From positions 12,824 to 76,823 of the forward strand of contig JAZKHY010000027.1 in the NCBI GenBank assembly GCA_040385105.1: DNA of 64,000 nt, in the 5' to 3' direction. A model generated the notes under the pieces. It ran no database searches. It was not told the DNA's origin and saw nothing but the letters and a program-made list of their open reading frames with translations. Both the position numbers and the translations under genes were made by a program. Shown piece after piece: positions 58,347 to 64,000 of this stretch (positions are counted from its first letter, which is position 1; every line of letters begins with the position of its first letter). The stretch is from JACMQX01 sp040385105 (GTDB lineage: Bacteria; Pseudomonadota; Gammaproteobacteria; Burkholderiales; Burkholderiaceae_C).

Positions 58347-59324
58347 ATGACCCAAGTCCCTTCACTCGTGGCACTACGCTGTTTTGATCTCAGCGCCCGG
58401 CATTGCAGCTTCACAAAGGCGGCCCGTGAAATCCATCTCACTCAGGGCGCGGTCAGCCACCAGATACTTGGCCTTGAGGCGCAACTGGGCGCATCCCTTT
58501 TCATCCGCAGGAAGGCGGGCCTTGAACTGACGGACGCCGGCCGCTCGTACTGGGTGGAGATTTCATCGGCCTTGCGCCAACTCGAAAGGGCAACCCAGAA
58601 CCTGGTTCTGAACAAGGGCAAAGGCGGCACCCTCAACATGTGCGTTGCATCGAGCTTTGCCACCTACTGGCTCATGCCGCGGCTCGCAGACTTCGTCAGC
58701 GCCCATCCGGAAGTGACGCTGAACATCTCCACGCATATCGGGCCGGTTGACTTTGCCACGTCCCCGCATGACGCTGCGATCGAATACTGCGACGGGGCAG
58801 AGCAAGGCTTGTGCGCCGAGCTCATCCTGCCGCTGGAGCTGCAGCCGTACTGCTCGCCGGCCCTGCTCGGCGCCATGCGTGCCGCAAAGTCAAAAGCCCA
58901 ACGGGTCGCACCGGCGCAGCTCAGGGAGCTCCTGAAGACAAAGCCGTTGATCCGCCACACCACCGTGCCCATGGCTTGGGAATGCTGGCTGAAGCAGGCG
59001 GGACTCACAGAAGACATCCAGGCAGAGCAGCTTTCGGCAGGGCCGAAGTACGACCTTCTCTCCATGGCCCTCAACGGAGCAATTGCAGGATTGGGTATCG
59101 CACTCCTGCCCGGGTACCTGGCGGCAGGGCCTGCTGCCGCGCGGCAGATTGCAAGCCTGTCCCCGCTCTCATGGAAGACCGGGAAGGGCTACTACCTGCG
59201 ATTTCCGGAATGGAAATCAGAGCTCATTGCCCTGCGGAAGTTCCAGCACTGGATCTGCGCAATCGGTTCGGGACAGCAGGCGCACGGGGCCCGTGCCGCT
59301 GCTGCATCCGCCGCCCTCTTCTAG
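58347..59324 (+). CDS. LysR-family regulator, GcvA-like
   Basis: 325 residues. Helix-turn-helix: LVALRCFDLSARHCSFTKAAREIHLTQGAVSHQILGLEAQLGASLFIRR, with the ARHxSFTKAA and TQGAVSHQI words typical of GcvA-like LysR proteins. Effector domain from ~95. The C-terminal ~15 residues are Ala-rich (HGARAAAASAALF). Start at MTQVPSL (58347). It is divergent from the D-aminoacylase operon, which it probably regulates. The 3' end overlaps the convergent lyase gene by 4 bases. Confidence 0.92.
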   Translation: MTQVPSLVALRCFDLSARHCSFTKAAREIHLTQGAVSHQILGLEAQLGASLFIRRKAGLELTDAGRSYWVEISSALRQLERATQNLVLNKGKGGTLNMCVASSFATYWLMPRLADFVSAHPEVTLNISTHIGPVDFATSPHDAAIEYCDGAEQGLCAELILPLELQPYCSPALLGAMRAAKSKAQRVAPAQLRELLKTKPLIRHTTVPMAWECWLKQAGLTEDIQAEQLSAGPKYDLLSMALNGAIAGLGIALLPGYLAAGPAAARQIASLSPLSWKTGKGYYLRFPEWKSELIALRKFQHWICAIGSGQQAHGARAAAASAALF

Positions 59325-60166
59325 CGGTACTGGTCCTCAATCCGCGACCAGTCGTCCATGCCCACAATGGACTTGTACTCCTCGAACGATACGCCCGTTC
59401 CCGTCAGCGCCATCTGCCCGCTGGCGATGTCCTTCAGCGTCTCCTGCATGTTGCGCGTCGCGCGCATCATCAGCGAGATGCCGTAGATGACGATGCGGAA
59501 ACCCAGCTCTTCCAGTTCCACCGGCTTCAGGATGGGTGTTCGCCCTCCTTCCAGCATGTTGGCCAGCAGCGGCACGTCAAAGGCGCGGCCGATCTGGCGC
59601 ATCTCTTCAACCGACACCGGCGCCTCGATGAACAGGCCGTCGGCGCCCGCGCGCAGGTAGCGCTCGCCGCGCCGCAGCGCCTCGTCCATGCCCACCACCT
59701 CGCGCGCATCGGTGCGGGCAATGATGAAGGTATCGGGCCGCATGCGCTCACCGGCCGCCGCGCGGATCTTGCCTTCCATCTCGGCCGTGTCCACCAGCGC
59801 CTTGCCGGCGATGTGGCCGCAGCGCTTGGGGCTGACCTGGTCCTCGAAGAAGATGGCCTGCGCACCCAGCCGCTCCAGCGAATGGACCAGGTGCACCACG
59901 TTCTTGTGGTCGCCGTAGCCGTTGTCGGCGTCCACCAGCACCGGCAGGTCGCTCACGGCCATGATGTCGCGGTAGGCATCGGCAAACTCGCGGCCACCCA
60001 GCAGGCCGATGTCGGGCAGCCCGTAGCGCACCCCCGCCACCGGGAAGCCGCCAATGAAGTAGGCCTTGAAGCCCGCCTGCTTGATGAGCAGGGCCGACAG
60101 CGCGTCATGCGCGCCGGGCAGCACCAGCGGCCGCTCGCTGGCGACCAGTTCGCGGAAGGTACTCAT
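59321..60166 (-). CDS. Isocitrate lyase/PEP mutase superfamily lyase
   Basis: 281 residues, TIM barrel. Motifs: LPGAHDALSALLIKQAGFKAYFIGGF, VLVDADNGYGD (Mg-binding), FFEDQVSPKRCGHIAGK (the KKCGH-like catalytic loop, with Cys and His) and FIIARTDAREV. Members cleave C-C or C-P bonds, for example 2-methylisocitrate, dimethylmalate or oxaloacetate; the substrate is not clear. Its ATG 60166 overlaps the TTT receptor stop by the ATGA pattern, so the acid imported by that receptor is the likely substrate. Confidence 0.9.
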   Translation of the reverse strand: MSTFRELVASERPLVLPGAHDALSALLIKQAGFKAYFIGGFPVAGVRYGLPDIGLLGGREFADAYRDIMAVSDLPVLVDADNGYGDHKNVVHLVHSLERLGAQAIFFEDQVSPKRCGHIAGKALVDTAEMEGKIRAAAGERMRPDTFIIARTDAREVVGMDEALRRGERYLRAGADGLFIEAPVSVEEMRQIGRAFDVPLLANMLEGGRTPILKPVELEELGFRIVIYGISLMMRATRNMQETLKDIASGQMALTGTGVSFEEYKSIVGMDDWSRIEDQYR

Positions 60167-61137
60167 TCGAACTTCACTCCCGCGTCACGGATGACCTTGC
60201 CCCATTTCACCGCGTCCTCGCGCATCAGGCGGGACAGCTCGTCGGCCCGGCCGGAAGCGGCTTCGGCGCCCTGCGCCGCCATCTTCTCCTGCACATCCGG
60301 TGCTGCGAGTGCACGGCCCAGCTCGGTGCTGAGCCGGGCAAGCACTTCCGGCGGCGTGGCGGCAGGCGCCACAAAGCCGAACCAGGTCACGCCCTCGAAC
60401 CCGGGCAGGCCGGACTCGGCCACCGTGGGTAGCTCCGGCGCGAGCGCCGAGCGTTTGGCGCCGGTCACAGCCAGCGCCTTGATCTTGCCGGCGCGTGCCT
60501 GCGGCAGCGTCCAGGTGATGGAGTCAAACTGGAAGCCGACCTGGCCCGACACCACATCGGCGAGTGCCTGCACGCCTGTCTTGTAGGGCACATGGACGGC
60601 CTGCACGCCGCTGCTGGACTTGAACAGCTCGCCCACCAGGTGGGTGATGGTGCCGTTGCCGCTGGAAGCAAAGCTCAGCTGGCCCGGTTTTGATTTGGCC
60701 AGTTGCACCAGGCCCTTGACGTCGGACACGCCCAGCGAGTTGCTGACGATCAGCACATTGGGCGCGCGGGCCACCAGGCCGACCGGCGCAAAATCCTTGA
60801 AGGCGTCGTAGGGCAGCTTCGGGTTGGCCACCGGCAGGATGGCGTGCGTGCTGGTGGTGGCCATCAGAATGGTGTAGCCATCGGCGGGCGACTTGGCCAC
60901 CTGCTCGCTGGCAATGGCGCCGGCGGCGCCGGGACGGTTCTCGACCACCACGGACTGGCCCATGGCCTCGCCCATTTTCTGGCCGACGAGGCGGGCCACG
61001 GCGTCGGTGGAGCCGCCGGCCGCAAAGGGCACGACCAGCTTGATCGGCCGGGCCGGGTAGCCCTGGGCCAGCGCGGACGACAGGGCCAGCACCGCGGCAG
61101 CGGCCACGGCGGACTTCAACAGGTATCGGGTTCTCAT
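60163..61137 (-). CDS. TTT-family (Bug/TctC) periplasmic receptor
   Basis: 324 residues. Signal peptide (to ~residue 25), then the Bug fold: YPARPIKLVVPFAAGGSTDAVARLVGQ, VENRPGAAGAIASEQVAKSPADGYTILMA and VHVPYKTGVQALADVVSGQVGFQFD. Start ATG 61137 with AAAGGAG about 8 bases upstream; a TTG codon precedes it. No permease gene. It pairs with the isocitrate-lyase-type gene and faces a divergent LysR. Confidence 0.92.
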   Translation of the reverse strand: MRTRYLLKSAVAAAAVLALSSALAQGYPARPIKLVVPFAAGGSTDAVARLVGQKMGEAMGQSVVVENRPGAAGAIASEQVAKSPADGYTILMATTSTHAILPVANPKLPYDAFKDFAPVGLVARAPNVLIVSNSLGVSDVKGLVQLAKSKPGQLSFASSGNGTITHLVGELFKSSSGVQAVHVPYKTGVQALADVVSGQVGFQFDSITWTLPQARAGKIKALAVTGAKRSALAPELPTVAESGLPGFEGVTWFGFVAPAATPPEVLARLSTELGRALAAPDVQEKMAAQGAEAASGRADELSRLMREDAVKWGKVIRDAGVKFE

Positions 61138-61233
61138 CAAGTCTCCTTTGTTTGCGACGTGCTACCTTAACGGCGCGACCCACCTGTGGAAAATGATGAA
61201 TTTGGATGGCCGGGCCATGCATGGAATCGATAG

Positions 61234-62139
61234 ATGGATCTCTCCCGAATTGACCTGAACCTGCTGGTGGTGTTTGAGGCCGTCGTCTCCGAAGGCAGCG
61301 TCTCGCGCGCCGCGCGGCGGCTGCACCTGTCGCAGAGCGCGCTCAGCCATTCGCTGGCACGCCTGCGTGACGCCTTCGGCGACCCGATCCTGGTGCGCAA
61401 TGGCCGCGCCATGGAGGTGACGCCGCGCGCGCTGGCGGCCCTGCCGGAAGTCCGCTCGCTGCTGGTGCAGGTGGGCCGCCTGTTTGCCCACGGCGGCCGG
61501 TTCGACCCGGCTACTGCAGACCGCAGCGTCCATATCGGCGCATCAGACCATGCGTCGGCACAGGTGCTGCCGGCACTGGTGGCACGCATCCGCGCGGAGG
61601 CACCCGGCATCCGGCTGCGGGTGCACCACGCCGGGCGCTTTGACGCGCCCGACATGCTCCGCTCGGGCCGGCTGGACCTGGCCCTGGGCGTGTTCAACAA
61701 CCTCACGGCCGACCTCGGCTCGCAGCCCCTGCTGTCGGAGCCCTACATGTGTGCCGTGTCGCGCAGCGGCGTCGCGCCTGTGCCGCTGACGCAGAAGGCG
61801 TACCTCGAAGCGGAACACATCAACGTGCTGGTCCAGGGGGACACGCTGGGGCTGATCGATGAAGCGCTTGCGAGGCAGGGGCTGGCACGGCGCATCGCGC
61901 TGACGGTGCCACATTTCAGCACCGCGCTCGCGCTGCTGGCCGATGCACCGCTGGTGTACACAGGACCGGCGGGGCTCTTCAAGGGCCACCCCAAAAACCT
62001 GCGCGTGTTCAAGCCGCCGATAGACCTGCCTCAATTCCGGACCCAGCTCGCCTGGTCCCAACGCAATGAGAATGATGAAGGCTTGCGGTGGCTGCGTGAC
62101 TGCATCACAAGCAATCAGACGCCCCCCGAAGCGGCCTAA
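61234..62139 (+). CDS. LysR-family regulator (NodD/NahR-like branch)
   Basis: 301 residues. Opening DLSRIDLNLLVVFEAVVSEGSVSRAARRLHLSQSALSHSLARLRDAFGDPILVR and GRAMEVTPRAL are typical of the NahR/LeuO-like branch, where the recognition helix has QSALSHSLARLR. Effector domain from ~90. Divergent from the TTT receptor/lyase pair across ~95 bases, its likely targets. Confidence 0.93.
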   Translation: MDLSRIDLNLLVVFEAVVSEGSVSRAARRLHLSQSALSHSLARLRDAFGDPILVRNGRAMEVTPRALAALPEVRSLLVQVGRLFAHGGRFDPATADRSVHIGASDHASAQVLPALVARIRAEAPGIRLRVHHAGRFDAPDMLRSGRLDLALGVFNNLTADLGSQPLLSEPYMCAVSRSGVAPVPLTQKAYLEAEHINVLVQGDTLGLIDEALARQGLARRIALTVPHFSTALALLADAPLVYTGPAGLFKGHPKNLRVFKPPIDLPQFRTQLAWSQRNENDEGLRWLRDCITSNQTPPEAA

Positions 62140-62189
62140 CGGCCGCCTCCCCCCACTGGGGGGCGCAGCCAGCGGCCCGGCAAAGCCGG
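62131..62189. repeat. Run of GC-rich hairpins, lineage-type intergenic repeat and probable terminator
   Basis: Three consecutive palindromes follow the LysR stop: GCGGCC/GGCCGC around TAAC (62131-62146), six C/six G around ACT (62149-62163), and CCGGC-AAA-GCCGG (62177-62189), followed by CCGCGG. I remember closely similar blocks between genes in Comamonadaceae genomes. The position between convergent genes fits transcription termination. Confidence 0.55.
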
Positions 62190-62238
62190 TTCCGCGGCTG
62201 CCGCGAGTGGTTTCAGCTACAGGTTACCCGCTACCAAC

Positions 62239-62700
62239 CTATCCCTGCTTCTGCTCTTCTTCTTCGCCTCCGGGCCAGTCGCGGATGTAGGCCTTGAGCA
62301 TCTTGTTCTCGAAATTCTGGCTGTCCACCACCGCCTTAGCCACATCGTAGAAGCTGATCACGCCCATCAGCATCCGGCTCTCCATCACCGGCATGTAGCG
62401 CGCATGCCGCTCCAGCATCATGCGGCGGACTTCGTCCAGCTCGGTTTCGCCGGTGCAGGTGAGCGGGTGGTCGTCCATGGCGCTGCGCACGGTGGTGCTG
62501 CCGACCACGCCGCCGTTCTTGACGATGCACTGGATGACCTCGCGGAAGGTCAGCATGCCGGTGAGGTCGCCGTGGTCCATGACGACGAGCGAGCCAATGT
62601 CTTTCTCGGCCATGACGTCGATGGCCTTGGCAAGCGGCTCGTCACCGGTGACGGTGTACAGGGTGTTGCCCTTGACGCGCAGGATGTCGCTGACTTTCAT
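62239..62700 (-). CDS. CBS-domain-pair protein
   Basis: 153 residues, two CBS motifs filling almost the whole protein (~8-62 and ~75-130): LYTVTGDEPLAKAIDVMAEKDIGSLVVMDHGDLTGMLTFREVIQ and HPLTCTGETELDEVRRMMLERHARYMPVMESRMLMGVISFYDVAKAV. Stand-alone CBS pairs bind adenosyl ligands such as AMP, ATP or SAM and act as energy or redox sensors; the partner is unknown. C-terminal tail is acidic (GGEEEEQKQG). Start 62700 has GAGGAG upstream. Confidence 0.92.
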   Translation of the reverse strand: MKVSDILRVKGNTLYTVTGDEPLAKAIDVMAEKDIGSLVVMDHGDLTGMLTFREVIQCIVKNGGVVGSTTVRSAMDDHPLTCTGETELDEVRRMMLERHARYMPVMESRMLMGVISFYDVAKAVVDSQNFENKMLKAYIRDWPGGEEEEQKQG

Positions 62701-62841
62701 GGTGTTCTCCTCTGGGGGCTGCCGGCGCCCGCCTGGATGGCCGGCATGCTCTGAAATATAGCCCACAATATCTGCATTCAACGCCTTGCGGCGCGGCGGG
62801 TCAAGCCCGCAGGCGCAGCCGGGCCCTTTCCAGGAGACTTC

Positions 62842-64000
62842 ATGCCAGGCTATTCAGACCCCGGATTCGACACGCTGGCCCTGCATGCGGGCGCCTCGCC
62901 CGACCCAGCCACCGGCGCGCGCGCCGTGCCCATCCACCTGACCACCTCGTTCGTCTTCGAGTCCAGCGACCATGCGGCCGCGCTGTTCAACCTGGAGCGC
63001 GCGGGCCATGTCTATTCCCGCATCAGCAACCCGACCAATGCGGTGCTGGAGCAGCGCGTCTCGGCGCTGGAAGGCGGTATCGGCGCCATTGCCACTGCCA
63101 GCGGCCAGGCGGCGCTGCACCTGTCTGTCGCCACGCTCATGGGCGCGGGCTCGCACATCGTGGCGTCCACGGCGCTCTACGGCGGCTCGCAGAACCTGCT
63201 GCATTACACGATGCGGCGCTTCGGCATCGACACCACCTTTGTGAAGCCCGGCGACATTGACGGCTGGAAGGCTGCAGTGCGGCCCAACACCAAGCTGTTC
63301 TTCGGCGAAACCGTGGGCAACCCGGGGCTGGATGTCCTGGACATCGGCACCGTCTCCGCCATTGCCCATGAGGCCGGCGTGCCGCTACTGGTGGACTCCA
63401 CCCTTACCTCTCCTTACCTGATGAAGCCGCTGGAGCTGGGAGCAGACCTGGTCTATCACTCGGCCACCAAGTTCCTGTCGGGCCACGGCACCGTCATCGG
63501 CGGCATTGTGGTGGACGGCGGCTCGTTCGACTGGGATTCACCCAAAGCCGCCGGGCGCTTTGCCGAGCTGACCGAAGCCTATGACGGCTTCCACAACATG
63601 GTCTTCACCGAGGAAAGCACCGTGGGCGCCTTCCTGCTGCGCGCACGGCGCGAGGGCCTGCGCGACTTTGGCGCCTGCATGAGCCCGCACACCGCCTGGC
63701 TGATCCTGCAGGGCATCGAGACGCTGCCGCTGAGGATGGCGCGGCACATGAGCAATACGGAGAAAGTGGTGCAGTTCCTGGCGGCGCACCCGTTCGTGGC
63801 GCGCGTGGGCCACCCCATGCTTGAGACCCACACCAGCCATGCGCTGGCGAAAAAACTGCTGCCCAGGGGCGCGGGTTCGGTCTTCAGCTTTGACATGAAG
63901 GGCAACCGCGAGCAGGGCAAGAAGTTCATCGAGACGCTCAAGGTCTTCAGCCACCTGGCCAATGTGGGCGACTGCCGCTCGCTGGTGATCCACCCGGCCA
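62842..64000 (+). CDS. metY: O-acetylhomoserine aminocarboxypropyltransferase, 5' part
   Basis: 386 codons visible; cut by the right edge. Cys/Met-metabolism PLP fold: DTLALHAGASPDPATGARAVPIHLTTSFVFES, YSRISNPTNAVLEQRVSALEGG, FFGETVGNPGLDVLDI and VYHSATKFLSGHGTVIGG with the Schiff-base Lys210. It makes homocysteine (or methionine) from O-acetylhomoserine and sulfide (or methanethiol). Start 62842 with AGGAG 7 bases upstream. The 141-base leader carries a GCGGG-TCAAG-CCCGC hairpin; I could not match it to a known riboswitch. Confidence 0.94.
   Translation, partial: MPGYSDPGFDTLALHAGASPDPATGARAVPIHLTTSFVFESSDHAAALFNLERAGHVYSRISNPTNAVLEQRVSALEGGIGAIATASGQAALHLSVATLMGAGSHIVASTALYGGSQNLLHYTMRRFGIDTTFVKPGDIDGWKAAVRPNTKLFFGETVGNPGLDVLDIGTVSAIAHEAGVPLLVDSTLTSPYLMKPLELGADLVYHSATKFLSGHGTVIGGIVVDGGSFDWDSPKAAGRFAELTEAYDGFHNMVFTEESTVGAFLLRARREGLRDFGACMSPHTAWLILQGIETLPLRMARHMSNTEKVVQFLAAHPFVARVGHPMLETHTSHALAKKLLPRGAGSVFSFDMKGNREQGKKFIETLKVFSHLANVGDCRSLVIHPA

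Noticed and set aside
62701..62841. SAM- or SAH-type riboswitch ahead of metY
   Set aside because: A GCGGG/CCCGC hairpin is visible, but I could not place the conserved core bases of any SAM or SAH riboswitch class.
1..64000. tRNA, rRNA, CRISPR array, prophage or insertion-sequence genes
   Set aside because: I looked for cloverleaf-type tRNA words, evenly spaced direct repeats, transposase and integrase motifs and found none that I could support.

Overview
The window is GC-rich (clearly above 60% by eye) with dense, mostly short-gapped genes. Many genes encode orphan tripartite tricarboxylate (TTT/Bug-type) periplasmic receptors, LysR/IclR/HxlR regulators and aromatic-acid catabolism enzymes. 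Intracellular polyhydroxyalkanoate depolymerase, a fused indolepyruvate ferredoxin oxidoreductase and a GC-rich intergenic hairpin block of a kind I remember from Comamonadaceae point to a betaproteobacterium of the Burkholderiales, most likely Comamonadaceae. This assignment is inference; no rRNA or other species marker is present.

Layout. 1-10.1 kb holds housekeeping and signalling genes: a LysR regulator (cut by the left edge) divergent from a TauE-type permease, a membrane acyltransferase coupled to a PAS histidine kinase, a secreted FKBP isomerase, an RNA pseudouridine synthase coupled to a tRNA hydroxylase (trhO), a hybrid histidine kinase, and a DsbA-like oxidoreductase divergent from a LysR regulator. 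10.1-12.77 kb is a visibly less GC-rich islet carrying a lipoprotein hydrolase, a small membrane protein, a VOC protein, an AAC(3)-I-like aminoglycoside acetyltransferase and a broken GFA-family gene, separated by degenerate attC-like sequences. It looks like decayed integron cassettes without an integrase.

12.77-30.5 kb is one unbroken minus-strand run. Its upstream part (30.5 to 19.5 kb) is a quinate/shikimate-type catabolic operon: a shikimate/quinate dehydrogenase, a five-component branched-chain-type ABC transporter, a dehydroshikimate dehydratase split into two genes, PcaB, a Gfo/Idh/MocA oxidoreductase, PcaD and a type II dehydroquinate dehydratase. A divergent IclR-family regulator and two copies of a PcaR-like operator sit at its head. 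Its downstream part (19.5 to 12.77 kb) is a surface-glycan cassette: a DegT aminotransferase, an OafA-type acyltransferase, two glycosyltransferases and a NeuD-type acetyltransferase, joined by start/stop overlaps. A satellite unit at 31.5-34.4 kb has a second, related binding protein, an SMP-30-type lactonase and a divergent TetR regulator over a perfect palindrome.

34.4-43.6 kb is mixed: an EamA exporter, a DUF2889 protein, an MFS transporter, the large indolepyruvate oxidoreductase, VOC and PPOX proteins, and chorismate synthase. 43.6-51.4 kb looks like an uptake and catabolic operon (a DUF1295 membrane protein, a short-chain dehydrogenase, an acyl-CoA ligase, a TTT receptor and a carotenoid-oxygenase-type dioxygenase) divergent from an unusual tandem-HxlR regulator and a cupin. 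51.5-53.5 kb has a GST-like protein and PHA depolymerase. 53.5-59.3 kb is an N-acyl-D-amino-acid salvage operon (D-aminoacylase, D-amino-acid dehydrogenase and two orphan binding proteins) divergent from a GcvA-like LysR. 59.3-62.1 kb pairs an isocitrate-lyase/PEP-mutase-type lyase with a TTT receptor and a divergent LysR. The window ends with a CBS-domain protein and the start of an O-acetylhomoserine sulfhydrylase. I saw no tRNA, rRNA, CRISPR array, phage or insertion sequence. No stretch over 300 bases is without a called feature.
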